Assembly (NCBI RefSeq): GCF_000720725.1
Contig: NZ_JOCQ01000008.1
Span: 1 to 64,000, forward strand
Length of the DNA stretch: 64,000 nt
Source: Streptomyces rimosus subsp. rimosus
GTDB taxonomy: Bacteria > Actinomycetota > Actinomycetes > Streptomycetales > Streptomycetaceae
Direction of reading: 5' to 3'
Shown here: in pieces, positions 16,354 to 24,399 of the stretch
How positions within the stretch are numbered: position 1 is the stretch's first letter
Layout: every line of letters begins with the position of its first letter
Translations under genes and position numbers: made by a program
Notes under the pieces: generated by a model
What the model saw: only the letters and a program-made list of their open reading frames with translations
The model's database searches: none
Told to the model about the DNA's origin: nothing

Positions 16354-16818
16354 TCAGTCGGTGTTGGGGGGCGGCCATGCTGGTGCCCAGCCGTGCAGCG
16401 TCAGCGGTCCCGCGTTGGTGAGATAGCCGTACAGGCCGGCGGCTGGGTACTCGATGATGTCCTCCGGCAGGTCCTGAACGTCGAAGAAGCGCAGATCGAG
16501 GCACTTGTCGGGCTCGCGGTTGGTGGGTTCACCCTCCCAACGGGTGGCCAGGAAGAAGAAGCCGAGGCGTTCGGCGCCGGGAGCCTGCCGGTGATGCACG
16601 ACGTGGACCTGTCGCAGGCTGTCCGGGTGGGCGGTAATGCCGGTCTCTTCGAAGAGTTCGCGGGCCGCGCCGGCGGTGAGGGGTTCGCCGGTGTCGAGTT
16701 TGCCCGAGGGCAGGTGCCAGCGGCCGTAGCCGTAGGAGCTGCCGCGCCGGGACAGGAGGATCTTGTCGCCGTCGCGCAGGATCACGTGGGTGTCGACGAT
16801 GGGGGTTGCTGTGGACAT
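16354..16818 (-). CDS. NUDIX hydrolase
   Basis: A 154-aa NUDIX protein. The NUDIX box runs GKLDTGEPLTAGAARELFEETGI in pattern (G-x5-E-x7-REL-x2-EE-x-G), with all metal-binding Glu present, after a WHLPSG lead-in. The N-terminal PIVDTHVILRDGDKILLSRR strand resembles MutT/ADP-ribose-type members. It is the last gene of a four-gene same-strand set (glycosylase, radical SAM, thymidylate-kinase-like, NUDIX) and lies 42 bp after the kinase gene. Hydrolysis of a nucleoside diphosphate derivative is expected; in this context the substrate may be an unusual nucleotide made by its neighbours. Confidence 0.88.
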   Translation of the reverse strand: MSTATPIVDTHVILRDGDKILLSRRGSSYGYGRWHLPSGKLDTGEPLTAGAARELFEETGITAHPDSLRQVHVVHHRQAPGAERLGFFFLATRWEGEPTNREPDKCLDLRFFDVQDLPEDIIEYPAAGLYGYLTNAGPLTLHGWAPAWPPPNTD

Positions 16819-16860
16819 GGGGTCACCGTGTGCTCGTCGGGGCCGTTGTGGTGCCCGACG

Positions 16861-17478
16861 CTAGCGTCCCCGTGACGCCATGGTGAAAGCGATTCGGGCA
16901 GCGGTCTCCGTGGGGGTGAGGGTGCTGATATCGAGGACAAGGACGTGAACGCTCAGGCGTTCGAAGGTGCGGGCGGCGTCGCGGTAGAGCGCGATCTCCC
17001 GTCCGGGCATGTCCGGGTCTTCTTCGAAGCGGTGGTGGGCACCGCGGCAGGCCAGGCGGGTGGCGATGGTTTCGGGTGCGGCGGTCAGGAGGACGGCGAG
17101 GTCGGGCAGCCGGATGTCGGCGTTGAGGGCGAGCAGGAAGGGTTCGGGGACATCGTCGAGTCGCTGGAGGACGAGGGTGGAGGCCAGGTAGCGGTCGCAC
17201 ACGACGGTGTCGCCGGCGGCCAGGCGGGGCTGTATCTCGGTGTGCAGGTGGTGGTAGCGGTCGGCGGCGACCAGGCAGGCCAGGGCGCGGCCGTGGATCT
17301 GGTCGACGTGGGCGCGGGTGAACTGGCCGAGCGTGCTGTGCGAGGGCTCGGTGGTGGCGTGGACCTTCTCGCCGCGGCGGCACAGGTGTTCGGTCAGGGC
17401 GGCGAGAGTGGTCGACTTGCCGACCCCGCCGGGGCCGTCAAGGGTGATGAACTGTCCGGGCCGTGGGGGCAGTGTCAT
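16861..17478 (-). CDS. Thymidylate-kinase-like nucleotide kinase
   Basis: A 205-aa P-loop kinase. ITLDGPGGVGKSTT is the phosphate-binding loop, TTEPSHSTLGQF matches the dTMP-kinase substrate loop (usually REPGGT), VCDRYLASTLVLQ carries the DRY-S motif, and RLACRGAHHRFEED is the LID. The changed substrate loop and LID separate it from housekeeping Tmk, so the true substrate may be a modified nucleotide. Its ATG overlaps the radical SAM stop by 4 bp. It is probably accessory: a complete, more canonical tmk should exist elsewhere in the genome. Confidence 0.85.
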   Translation of the reverse strand: MTLPPRPGQFITLDGPGGVGKSTTLAALTEHLCRRGEKVHATTEPSHSTLGQFTRAHVDQIHGRALACLVAADRYHHLHTEIQPRLAAGDTVVCDRYLASTLVLQRLDDVPEPFLLALNADIRLPDLAVLLTAAPETIATRLACRGAHHRFEEDPDMPGREIALYRDAARTFERLSVHVLVLDISTLTPTETAARIAFTMASRGR

Positions 17479-18980
17479 GCCGTCATCCTCTGGCGCCCGG
17501 TGCGGGCGTGCTGCTCGCGGGTGAGGGCGGCCAGGGTGGCGCGCAGTGTGGTCAGGGGGACGGCGCCGAACTGGATGCCGACGCTGAAGTTGAACTCGTC
17601 GCGGGCGCGCATGGTTTCGTCGGCTCCGTGGTCGGTGAGGTCGATGTCGGCGTAGGCGAGCAGGTCGGCGGGCGCGTGGCCGGCGACGGTCAGTTGCTGC
17701 CACACGGGGGTGCCCGGGTAGGGGCGGAATTCGAAGACCGAGGCGCGGAAGCTGCCCGGCAGCAGGTCGGCCAGGCCCCACAGGGCACGGATGTGCCGTT
17801 CGGTGGCCGCAAGGTCCTCATGCTGTTCGCCGGGGTAGCCGAGGATGAAGTAGCCCTTGACGTGGATACCCCGCTCCATCAGGCGGCGTGCGACGTGCTC
17901 GGTCATGGCGGCGGTGATGCGCTTGTCCATGGCCGCCAGGATGCGGTCGCTGCCGGATTCGATGCCCAGGGCGACTTCGCGCAGGCCGTTGCGGGCCAGG
18001 GTGTCGAGCAGGGCGTCGTCGACGCGGTGCAGGACGTTGATGCGGCCGGTGGCGTCCCACACGTAGCGCTCGCCGATGCGGTGGGCGGTGAAGGCGTCCA
18101 TGGCGGGGCGGATGATGCGGGCCGCGCCCAGGAAGAGGTCGTCGACGAAGCGAAAGGCAGTGGCGCCGTAGCGGGCGTTCAAGTCGTCGAGTTCGGCGAC
18201 GATGTTGTCCGGACGGCGGGTGCGGATCTTGACGTCGGGGTTGGCGGAGACGGCCGCTCCGCAAAAGCCGCAGTCGTAGGGGCAGCCGCGGCTGCCGACG
18301 ATGTTGGCTTCGATCCGGCCGTCAGGGGCGGTGCAGGGGTCCTGGGGCAGGTAGCGGCGGTCGACGAACGGCAGCGCGTCGATGTCGGGCGCCAGGTGTC
18401 GGCCGGTGGTGCCGGGCGGTGCGATGCCCCGGGCGGTGGTGTTCAGCAGCCGGTCGCGCCACAGCACGCCGGGCAGTTCGGTGCGTCGCTTGGCATCCTC
18501 CAGCAGCGCGGCGGTGCGGGTCTCGCTTTCGCCGATGACCAGGGCGTGCAGGCGGTCCATGCGCGGGTCGGCGAGGATGCGCTGCGGCATGGCCTTGGCC
18601 TGATGACCGCCGACGACCAGGGCGATGTCGTCGGCAAGGTGGGCCGCGATGCGGGCGGACAGCTCGTAGGTGGGGGCGAGCAGGTTCATACCGACCCACC
18701 GCGGGCGGGCAGCGTTGATCAGTTCGGTGGTCTGCGCCAGGCCAAGACCGTGCGCCTCGGCATCCAGCACACCGACGCTGAACCCGGCCTGGTGGGCGTA
18801 GGTGGCGATGTAGGCCATGCCGAGGACGGGCAGGGTGTAGTCGTTCACCCGCGGGCGCAGGGCGTAGTCGCGTAACGGGGCGTTGACGAACAGTGCGTCC
18901 AGGGCGCGGGTCCGGTCCGCGCCGGCGATGAGGTCAAGCGGGTGGGTACGAGATATCTCCTGGCCGTGCGGTGCGGACAT
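17475..18980 (-). CDS. B12-binding-domain radical SAM protein
   Basis: A 501-aa protein. Residues ~25-190 form a Rossmann-like cobalamin-binding domain (ALFVNAPL, LGMAYIATYAHQAG, VLDAEAHGLG, VGGHQAKAMP). The radical SAM core follows with GSRGCPYDCGFC, the CxxxCxxC 4Fe-4S motif, then FVDDLFLG, ALGIESGSD and KGYFILGYPGE. Members of this class methylate unactivated carbons or do other radical chemistry. The gene overlaps the upstream glycosylase gene by 47 bp and the downstream kinase by 4 bp. The substrate is unknown; the neighbours suggest a nucleotide, nucleic acid or small peptide target. Confidence 0.88.
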   Translation of the reverse strand: MSAPHGQEISRTHPLDLIAGADRTRALDALFVNAPLRDYALRPRVNDYTLPVLGMAYIATYAHQAGFSVGVLDAEAHGLGLAQTTELINAARPRWVGMNLLAPTYELSARIAAHLADDIALVVGGHQAKAMPQRILADPRMDRLHALVIGESETRTAALLEDAKRRTELPGVLWRDRLLNTTARGIAPPGTTGRHLAPDIDALPFVDRRYLPQDPCTAPDGRIEANIVGSRGCPYDCGFCGAAVSANPDVKIRTRRPDNIVAELDDLNARYGATAFRFVDDLFLGAARIIRPAMDAFTAHRIGERYVWDATGRINVLHRVDDALLDTLARNGLREVALGIESGSDRILAAMDKRITAAMTEHVARRLMERGIHVKGYFILGYPGEQHEDLAATERHIRALWGLADLLPGSFRASVFEFRPYPGTPVWQQLTVAGHAPADLLAYADIDLTDHGADETMRARDEFNFSVGIQFGAVPLTTLRATLAALTREQHARTGRQRMTA

Positions 18981-20073
18981 GGCTCCCCCAGGTCAGCGTG
19001 AACAGGGTCAGAGCGTGCAGGGCGGTACGGTCCTCGTTGGCCAGGCGCCGCCAGTAGGCACTGAAGGCGTGCTCGCCGTCGGGGAAGGAGTGATCGGGGT
19101 CGGCGCGGCGGGCCCAGGTGCGCACCGCGAGGTCGCCGTGCGGGTAGACCGCGAAGTCACCGGTGTAGTCGGCGGCCGCGGCCGCCGCCGTCCACGGGCC
19201 GATCCGCGGCACCTCTTGCAGGGCCTTGACGAGGTCGTCCGGGCTGAGCTGCTCCCAGGTGTGGTGGCGTGCGCGGTAGGCGGCGGCTGCGGCGCGCAGC
19301 GCGGTGCGGTGGAACGTCGTGTTGGCCTCCGTGAACTGCCGGTCGCACAAGCTGAGTACGGTCTCGGGGTCCGGGCACGGTGGCAGGACGCTGGACTCGG
19401 CGGGCACGGCCGGGCCGTGCACCTGACACCAGGACCGGTAGACCCGACGGGCCTGGTCGGCGCGCACGACTTGCCGCAGGATCGCGGTGGTGATCGCGTC
19501 CCACAGGCTGGGGTTCGTCAGCCGCTGCACCGTGCCCAGGGAGGCGAGGCACTGCACCAGGGTCGCGGCAGTACGGGACGCGGGCAAGATGCTGGGCGCC
19601 ACGGACAGCACCGGCGGGCTCTGGCCGTCGCCCTCCGCGCCGACCAAGCGCAGCGTTAGTGCCTGGGCCGGCGAGCACACCGCGAGCCAGGGAGAACCCT
19701 GGTAGGCGACCAGGCGCACGCGCGTTCCGTGCGGGCCGTCCATCCAGGCCGGGTGGTCGGTGATAAGGGTGAGAGCCACTGTGCCGGTCTCCGTATCGCG
19801 TGACGGATGAAGCGCACCAGTCTGCCCCCGCGATGGTCGCCTGCGAGCGGAAAACAGGCCGAAGCCGAAGGTGCCGAAGACGAGGCTGAACGCATCCAGG
19901 TAGGCGCGTAGGCCCTGGCCCAGTTCTGCTGGGGTGTCGATCAGCGTGTAGCGGAGAGCCTCGTAATGGCGGCGCCAATCCATGCCGGGTGCGCATTCGA
20001 TGCGAACGGTGAACAAGCAGGTCGCCGACGGCGGTGAGCCGGAGGCCGGGGTTCGAGGTGAGCCGACATGCAT
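18934..20073 (-). CDS. HhH-GPD superfamily DNA glycosylase (AlkA-like)
   Basis: A 379-aa protein with an AlkA-like layout. An N-terminal beta domain is followed by a helical domain with the helix-hairpin-helix VPRIGPWTA. About 20 residues further on comes HGDLAVRTW, where the Asp fits the catalytic Asp of the family. The C-terminal FTLTWGSH resembles the helix end of 3-methyladenine glycosylases. There is no 4Fe-4S Cys cluster. The start is uncertain: ATG 20073 has no clear ribosome binding site, and an internal ATG (MDWRRHYE) at 19983 is possible, although the N-terminal strand before it looks native. It should excise a damaged or modified base. The tight overlap with the radical SAM gene suggests a shared pathway. 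Confidence 0.8.
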   Translation of the reverse strand: MHVGSPRTPASGSPPSATCLFTVRIECAPGMDWRRHYEALRYTLIDTPAELGQGLRAYLDAFSLVFGTFGFGLFSARRRPSRGQTGALHPSRDTETGTVALTLITDHPAWMDGPHGTRVRLVAYQGSPWLAVCSPAQALTLRLVGAEGDGQSPPVLSVAPSILPASRTAATLVQCLASLGTVQRLTNPSLWDAITTAILRQVVRADQARRVYRSWCQVHGPAVPAESSVLPPCPDPETVLSLCDRQFTEANTTFHRTALRAAAAAYRARHHTWEQLSPDDLVKALQEVPRIGPWTAAAAAADYTGDFAVYPHGDLAVRTWARRADPDHSFPDGEHAFSAYWRRLANEDRTALHALTLFTLTWGSHVRTARPGDISYPPA

Positions 20074-20118
20074 GGTGGTGGCTGAGGGTACGGCCGGGCT
20101 ACGGCGCGCAAGCGCGTT

Positions 20119-20247
20119 TCACCGGGGCCATGACGTACTCCAGCGGTTGGCTTCGCGGACGCGTGCCGCCAGGGCCTCGCGGCGGGTGGTGTCGTCCGGG
20201 GTCGGGGGCGGCTTCGGGGGTGGGGGCTGCGGCTGCTCGTCGGTCAC
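20119..20247 (-). CDS. 42-aa proline-rich small peptide gene
   Basis: A GTG at 20247 lies exactly inside the stop of the 75-aa gene (GTGA overlap) and opens a 42-codon frame: VTDEQPQPPPPKPPPTP, then DDTTRREALAARVREAN, ending RWSTSWPR. The strict overlap, the matching strand and the position 45 bp before the glycosylase start argue for translation as part of the operon. The N-terminal half is a polyproline linker, the centre a short charged helix, and the tail has two Trp and two Ser/Thr. It could be a structural adaptor, an interaction peptide or even a substrate of the radical SAM protein; no family was recognised. Confidence 0.55.
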   Translation of the reverse strand: MTDEQPQPPPPKPPPTPDDTTRREALAARVREANRWSTSWPR

Positions 20248-20471
20248 GTTGAGCACGTCCGGAGTACGGCGGCGAGGCGGCGGGCCACTTCGGGGGTGCA
20301 GCGGCCGAGCGTGACGAGTGGCCGGGCGATGTCGCCGGTGATGGAGGGGGTGTCCAGGCTCAGCGTCGGGAGTTTGATGCCGACGGCGGTGAGGGCGGTG
20401 CGGAGTTCATCGCGCGCTTCCTCGGCGATTTTGATCGTATTTGTGGTTCGGATGGGCTCGGTCGTAGCCAT
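20244..20471 (-). CDS. 75-aa small protein, Xre-partner type
   Basis: A 75-aa protein starting MATTEPIRTTNTIKIAEEA, with a conserved core RDELRTAL, LPTLSLDTPSI, RPLVTLGRCTPEVARRLAAVL. It is a clear paralogue of the 77-aa protein at 9246-9479. It is divergent from the Xre-DUF5753 regulator 126 bp away, an arrangement reminiscent of the DUF397/abaA-like small proteins paired with such regulators in Streptomyces. Its stop overlaps the GTG of the 42-aa gene. It probably interacts with the regulator or marks the operon it controls; this is inference from context. Confidence 0.8.
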   Translation of the reverse strand: MATTEPIRTTNTIKIAEEARDELRTALTAVGIKLPTLSLDTPSITGDIARPLVTLGRCTPEVARRLAAVLRTCST

Positions 20472-20596
20472 GTGTTTCTGCCTTTGAACGGTCGGTGAAA
20501 TCCGCAAACACTTTGCGTACGTGCATCGTTACGCTCGGCCGCGTTCGCTGGTAGGAGCCCGGCGTTGTCGTCACGCCGGGCAACAGAGGAGACGAG
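20472..20596. promoter_or_regulatory. Divergent promoter region of the xre / small-protein cassette with two inverted repeats
   Basis: Between the divergent starts, cgcaaa-cac-tttgcg (20503-20517) is a perfect 6-bp inverted repeat. It is immediately followed by an interrupted one, gcgta (20515-20519) and tacgc (20530-20534). The stretch is less GC-rich than its surroundings. Either repeat could bind the adjacent Xre regulator. The segment tcggtgaaa here also occurs upstream of the paralogous 77-aa gene (9534-9542), though at a different distance. Confidence 0.5.
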
Positions 20597-21415
20597 ATGA
20601 CCGCGTGTGTGCTTGAGGCTCAGAACCTGGCCCGGGATGTGCTGTCCCGCGAGTTGCGCCGCCTCCGGGAAACGTCCGGGCGGTCACTGGCTCAGCTGGC
20701 CGAGGAGACCAATTACGACCGCACCTACCTGAACCGCCTTGAGAACGGCGAGCGCCTTTCCAAGCGGCAGGTCATGGAGGCGCTGGACCGGACTTACGGC
20801 ACCAAAGGGCTGCTCGTCGGACTGTGGAGGCTGGCGCACCAGAACGTCTTCACCGACAAGTACGAGCTGTTCATGGAGTACGAGGCCAAGGCCAGGTTCA
20901 TGCACAAGTACGTGACGTGCATTCCCGGGCTTCTGCAGACCGAGGCGTTCGCGCGTGCCGTGCTGTCCTGGCCACCGCACATCGACGCCGACTTGCTGGA
21001 GCAACGGGTCGCCCGACGCCTCGGCAGGCAAGAACTGCTGCGGCGGGACCCGCCGCCTGACATCCGCATCATCATCGACGAGTCGGTTCTTGTGCGGCCC
21101 GCTGCTGATCCGTACATCTGGCACGGGCAATTGCTGCACCTCGTGGAAGCCTCGTCGGCCCCCCGCATGACCGTTCAGGTACTCCCGTTCACCGCGGGCG
21201 GCCACGATCTGATGGGAGGCTCCCTCTCGTTGCTGTGGATGGCGGACGGCAGTTGCGTCGCCTATCTGGAAGGGTGCAAGGCCGGGGGAATGGTCGAGGA
21301 CGCGGACAAGTTCACCGAGTACTGGGCCTCGTACGACAAGGTGCGCGATGTGGCTCTGTCGCCGCGTGAGTCGGTCGCGTACATCCAGGAGTTGGCGGAC
21401 CGCGCAGCGCCGTGA
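20597..21415 (+). CDS. Xre-type helix-turn-helix regulator with DUF5753 domain
   Basis: A 272-aa regulator. Residues ~18-70 form the helix-turn-helix (RRLRETSGRSLAQLAEET, DRTYLNRLENGERL), and the rest is the DUF5753 effector domain (YVTCIPGLLQTEAFARAVL, RRLGRQELLRRDPPP, ESVLVRP, MTVQVLPFTAGGH, YLEGCKAGG). These proteins are abundant in Streptomyces and usually pair with a small neighbour gene to control development, antibiotic production or a local cassette. A good GAGGAGACGAG site precedes the ATG. It is divergent from the 75-aa gene and so is the likely controller of the whole glycosylase/radical SAM operon. Confidence 0.9.
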   Translation: MTACVLEAQNLARDVLSRELRRLRETSGRSLAQLAEETNYDRTYLNRLENGERLSKRQVMEALDRTYGTKGLLVGLWRLAHQNVFTDKYELFMEYEAKARFMHKYVTCIPGLLQTEAFARAVLSWPPHIDADLLEQRVARRLGRQELLRRDPPPDIRIIIDESVLVRPAADPYIWHGQLLHLVEASSAPRMTVQVLPFTAGGHDLMGGSLSLLWMADGSCVAYLEGCKAGGMVEDADKFTEYWASYDKVRDVALSPRESVAYIQELADRAAP

Positions 21416-21494
21416 GGGCCCGAAAAAAGCGCTGCGGTGCGAGGGGGCGGGCCCGAAGCGGGAGCGAGGTGGGGCGAGGTGGCGCGCCCCTGAC

Positions 21495-21995
21495 TCAGCG
21501 CTCGCGTCGCAGTTCCAGGACGTGGCACTCCTCCGGGCCGCCCGCGAGCTGTCGGTACAGGACCGGGTGGCTCTTTTCCTCGCCTATTCGCAGCGAACTG
21601 ACCGTGCTGCGTGCCAGTTCGGCGTCGATGCGGTCGAAGGTGAGGGTGAGCGTGGTGCGGTTCTGGGAGACGTTCCAATTGCCGTCGCCCATGATGCCCG
21701 AAGGGGGCGGCTCGGCGGTGGCCTGCTCGGCGGTGGTGTCCTTCGGCCAGTCGTGGGTCAGGAAGGTGCGGCCGAGCCTGCCGCCGAGGTTTTTGAGGTC
21801 TATCGACACTCCCCTGCGAGAGGACCATTCACCGTACAGATCGGCGGCGCCGTAGCGCTTGGTCGGCTCCGGGCCGCAGCGTTCTTCCCTGGTGGCGCAG
21901 CCGGTGGTGGTGAGGGTGAGCAGGAGACCGGCGGTGGTGGCCGCTGCGGTGGTGCGTAAGCGTAGGGGCTTGTGGTTGGTCGGTGTTGTGCTCAT
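21495..21995 (-). CDS. Putative lipoprotein of unknown function
   Basis: A 166-aa protein with a basic start, a hydrophobic segment and a lipobox-like LTTTGC (Cys near residue 33), so probably lipid-anchored at the membrane surface. The mature part has GAADLYGEWSSRRGVSIDLKN and WNVSQNRTTLTLTFDR, a beta-rich pattern seen in small secreted Streptomyces proteins. No catalytic motif was recognised. It converges with the Xre gene (79-bp gap) and has its own promoter region next to the cobIJ 3' end. Confidence 0.75.
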   Translation of the reverse strand: MSTTPTNHKPLRLRTTAAATTAGLLLTLTTTGCATREERCGPEPTKRYGAADLYGEWSSRRGVSIDLKNLGGRLGRTFLTHDWPKDTTAEQATAEPPPSGIMGDGNWNVSQNRTTLTLTFDRIDAELARSTVSSLRIGEEKSHPVLYRQLAGGPEECHVLELRRER

Positions 21996-22142
21996 GTGGT
22001 GGTACCCCGCTTCCGCGCCCCGTGGATGGTCCCGCCGGGCCGGGGGACCGCGCCGACGCTAAGTGATCTACGAAGGCGCGGTGTTTCCGTGGCTGGATTT
22101 GCCGGGTGGGTTCGGAGGCTTATGGCGGAAATGCGACCGGGC

Positions 22143-22167
22143 GGCGGGCGGGACGGGCCCGCCCGCC
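22143..22167 (-). terminator. Perfect 10-bp GC hairpin downstream of cobIJ
   Basis: ggcgggcggg, loop acggg, cccgcccgcc lies 11 bases beyond the cobIJ stop on the minus strand. The exact 10-bp stem fits an intrinsic-type terminator without a T tract. Confidence 0.55.
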
Positions 22168-22177
22168 GGGGGTCGGA

Positions 22178-23719
22178 TCACGCCTCCGGGTACCGCCGCG
22201 GCGTCCACACCGTCTCGCGGTCGTCGCCCGCTTCCCGGCGTACCGACTCCGTCTGCGACGAGCCGATCAGGAGGATCGTGCGCATGTCGACTTCCTCGGG
22301 GGCCAGGGCGGCGAGCGGCACCACGCGTACGGACTCGGTCGGGCCGCCCACGTCGCGGGCCATGACCACCGGGGTGTCGGGGGCGCGGTGTTCCAGGAGG
22401 AGTTCGCGGGCCTTGGCGACCTGCCAGGTACGGGTGCGGGAGCCGGGGTTGTACAGGGCCATCGCCAGGTCGGCGGAGGCCGCCGCGCGCAGGCGGTCGG
22501 CGATGACCTCCCACGGCTTGAGGCGGTCGGAGAGGGAGATCACCGCGTAGTCGTGGCCGAGGGGCGCGCCCGCGCGGGCGGCTGCCGCGTTGGCGGCGGT
22601 GACGCCGGGGAGGACGCGTACGGGGACGGAGCGGTAGGGCTCCTGGGCGGCCACTTCGAGGACGGCTGTTGCCATGGCGAAGATGCCCGGGTCGCCGCCG
22701 GAGACCACTGCCACCCGGTGGCCACGGCGGGCCAGATCGAGGGCGAGTTCGGCGCGTTCGGACTCGACCTTGTTGTCGGAGGCGTGGCGCGCCTGGCCGG
22801 GGCGTACGGGGACGCGGTCGAGGTAGGTGGTGTAGCCGACCAGGTCGGTGGCGGAGGCGAGGGCGCCGCGGGACTCCGGCGTGAGCCACAACGGGCCCGC
22901 CGGGCCGGTGCCGACGACCACGACCGAGCCGGCGGCCGGCGCGGGCGGCGGGGTGGCGATGCGGCTGGGGACCACGGCGACGGAGAAGTAGGGGACGGAG
23001 GCCGGGTCCACTTCCGACAAGGGTGCCGTCCGCTCCCCCGGCATCGTCGCGCGTTCGACGTAGTCGGCCTCCGGGAGGCGGCCCGAGTCGGTGAGCGCCT
23101 GGTGTACGGAGGGGAAGGTGCGGCCGAGCTTCATGACGACCGCGGCGTCGGTGGCGGCGAGGCGGGCGGTCAGTTCCTCGGTGGGGAGGGTTCCCGGGAG
23201 GATCGTCAATACCTCGTCGGCTTCGCAGAGGGGTTTGCCGAGGCGGGCCGCGGCCGCGCTGACCGACGTGACGCCGGGGATGACCTCGGTCTCGTAGCGG
23301 TCGGCCAGGCGCTGGTGCATGTGCTGGTACGAGCCGTAGAAGAGCGGGTCGCCCTCGGCGAGTACGGCGACGGTGCGGCCCGCGTCGAGGTGGGCGGCGA
23401 GGCGGGCGGCGGCTTCGGTGTAGAAGTCGTTGAGGGCGCCCCGGTAGCCGTCGGGGTGGTCCGTCGACTCCGTGGTGATCGGGTAGATCAGGGGTTCTTC
23501 GAGGTGGTCGGGGCGGATGTGGCGCTCGGCGATGGAGCGCGCGATCGAGCGGCCGTGCCGGGCGCTGTGGTACGCGATCACATCGGCGGAGGAGATGACT
23601 TCCACGGCGCGCAGGGTCATGAGGGACGGGTCGCCGGGGCCGAGGCCGACGCCGTACAGGCGCCCCGGGGCCGTACCGGACTGGCCGGCCGTGCGGTCCG
23701 TCGTGTGCTGCTCGGTCAC
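22178..23719 (-). CDS. cobIJ: Precorrin-2 C20-methyltransferase / precorrin-3B C17-methyltransferase fusion
   Basis: A 513-aa fusion of two tetrapyrrole methylases. Residues ~20-245 are CobI-like (LYGVGLGPGDPSLMTLRAVE, VAVLAEGDPLFYGSYQHM, VIPGVTSVSAAAARLGKPL). Residues ~262-500 are CobJ-like (VVVVGTGPAGPLWLTPES, VAVVSGGDPGIFAMA, VLPGVTAANAAAARAGAPLGHDY, ALYNPGSRTR), the domain that also drives ring contraction. Such CobIJ fusions are standard in actinobacteria. Its ATG overlaps the stop of cobH by 4 bp, so the operon reads cobG-cobH-cobIJ. Confidence 0.94.
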   Translation of the reverse strand: MTEQHTTDRTAGQSGTAPGRLYGVGLGPGDPSLMTLRAVEVISSADVIAYHSARHGRSIARSIAERHIRPDHLEEPLIYPITTESTDHPDGYRGALNDFYTEAAARLAAHLDAGRTVAVLAEGDPLFYGSYQHMHQRLADRYETEVIPGVTSVSAAAARLGKPLCEADEVLTILPGTLPTEELTARLAATDAAVVMKLGRTFPSVHQALTDSGRLPEADYVERATMPGERTAPLSEVDPASVPYFSVAVVPSRIATPPPAPAAGSVVVVGTGPAGPLWLTPESRGALASATDLVGYTTYLDRVPVRPGQARHASDNKVESERAELALDLARRGHRVAVVSGGDPGIFAMATAVLEVAAQEPYRSVPVRVLPGVTAANAAAARAGAPLGHDYAVISLSDRLKPWEVIADRLRAAASADLAMALYNPGSRTRTWQVAKARELLLEHRAPDTPVVMARDVGGPTESVRVVPLAALAPEEVDMRTILLIGSSQTESVRREAGDDRETVWTPRRYPEA

Positions 23720-24348
23720 TCTTCCACGCTCGCTATCGCGTTGATCGCTGCCGCGGCCATCGCGCTGCCGCCGCGGCGTCCGCGTACCACCAGATGTTCC
23801 AGCCCCGACGGGTGCTGGACCAGCGCGTCCTTGGACTCGGCCGCGCCGATGAAGCCGACCGGTATGCCGAGGACGGCGGCCGGGCGGGGCGCGCCCTCCT
23901 CGATCATCTCCAGGAGGCGGAAGAGGGCGGTGGGTGCGTTGCCGACGGCGACCACCGAGCCTTCGAGGCGGTCGCGCCAGAGTTCGAGGGCGGCGGCGCT
24001 GCGGGTGGTGCCCATGCGCTTCGCCAGATCCGGTACGGAGGGGTCGGCGAGGGTGCAGATCACCTCGTTGTCGGCGGGCAGCCGCTTGCGGGTGACGCCG
24101 CTGGCGACCATGTTCGCGTCGCAGAGGATCGGCGCGCCGCCCCGCAGGGCCTCGCTCGCGCGGGCGACGACCTGCGGAGAGTACGCCAGGTCGCGTACGA
24201 GGTCGGTCATGCCGCAGGCGTGGATCATCCGGACGGCGACCCGGCTGACGTCCTCGGGCAGCTGCGCGAGGTCCGCCTCGGCGCGGATGGTGGCGAAGGA
24301 CTGGCGGTAGATCTCCGCCCCGTCCTTCTCGTAGTCGAACTCGCTCAC
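23716..24348 (-). CDS. cobH: Precorrin-8X methylmutase
   Basis: A 210-aa CobH/CbiC enzyme that moves the C11 methyl to C12, giving hydrogenobyrinate. Signatures: DGAEIYRQSFATIRAEADL, VAVRMIHACGM with the catalytic His, CDANMVASGVTRKRL, VVAVGNAPTALFRLLEM and GIPVGFIGAAESKDAL. Its length is typical. It is the middle gene of the cobG-cobH-cobIJ run and overlaps cobIJ by 4 bp. Confidence 0.95.
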   Translation of the reverse strand: MSEFDYEKDGAEIYRQSFATIRAEADLAQLPEDVSRVAVRMIHACGMTDLVRDLAYSPQVVARASEALRGGAPILCDANMVASGVTRKRLPADNEVICTLADPSVPDLAKRMGTTRSAAALELWRDRLEGSVVAVGNAPTALFRLLEMIEEGAPRPAAVLGIPVGFIGAAESKDALVQHPSGLEHLVVRGRRGGSAMAAAAINAIASVEE

Positions 24349-24399
24349 TGTGTTTCGTTGCCCTCGGTCATGTCGTCGTGGGGGTGGTACGGGTGGCCG

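Noticed and set aside
21416..21454. gggcccg...cgggccc as a terminator between the Xre and lipoprotein genes
   Set aside because: Only 7 bp of stem with a 25-base loop; not distinguishable from background.
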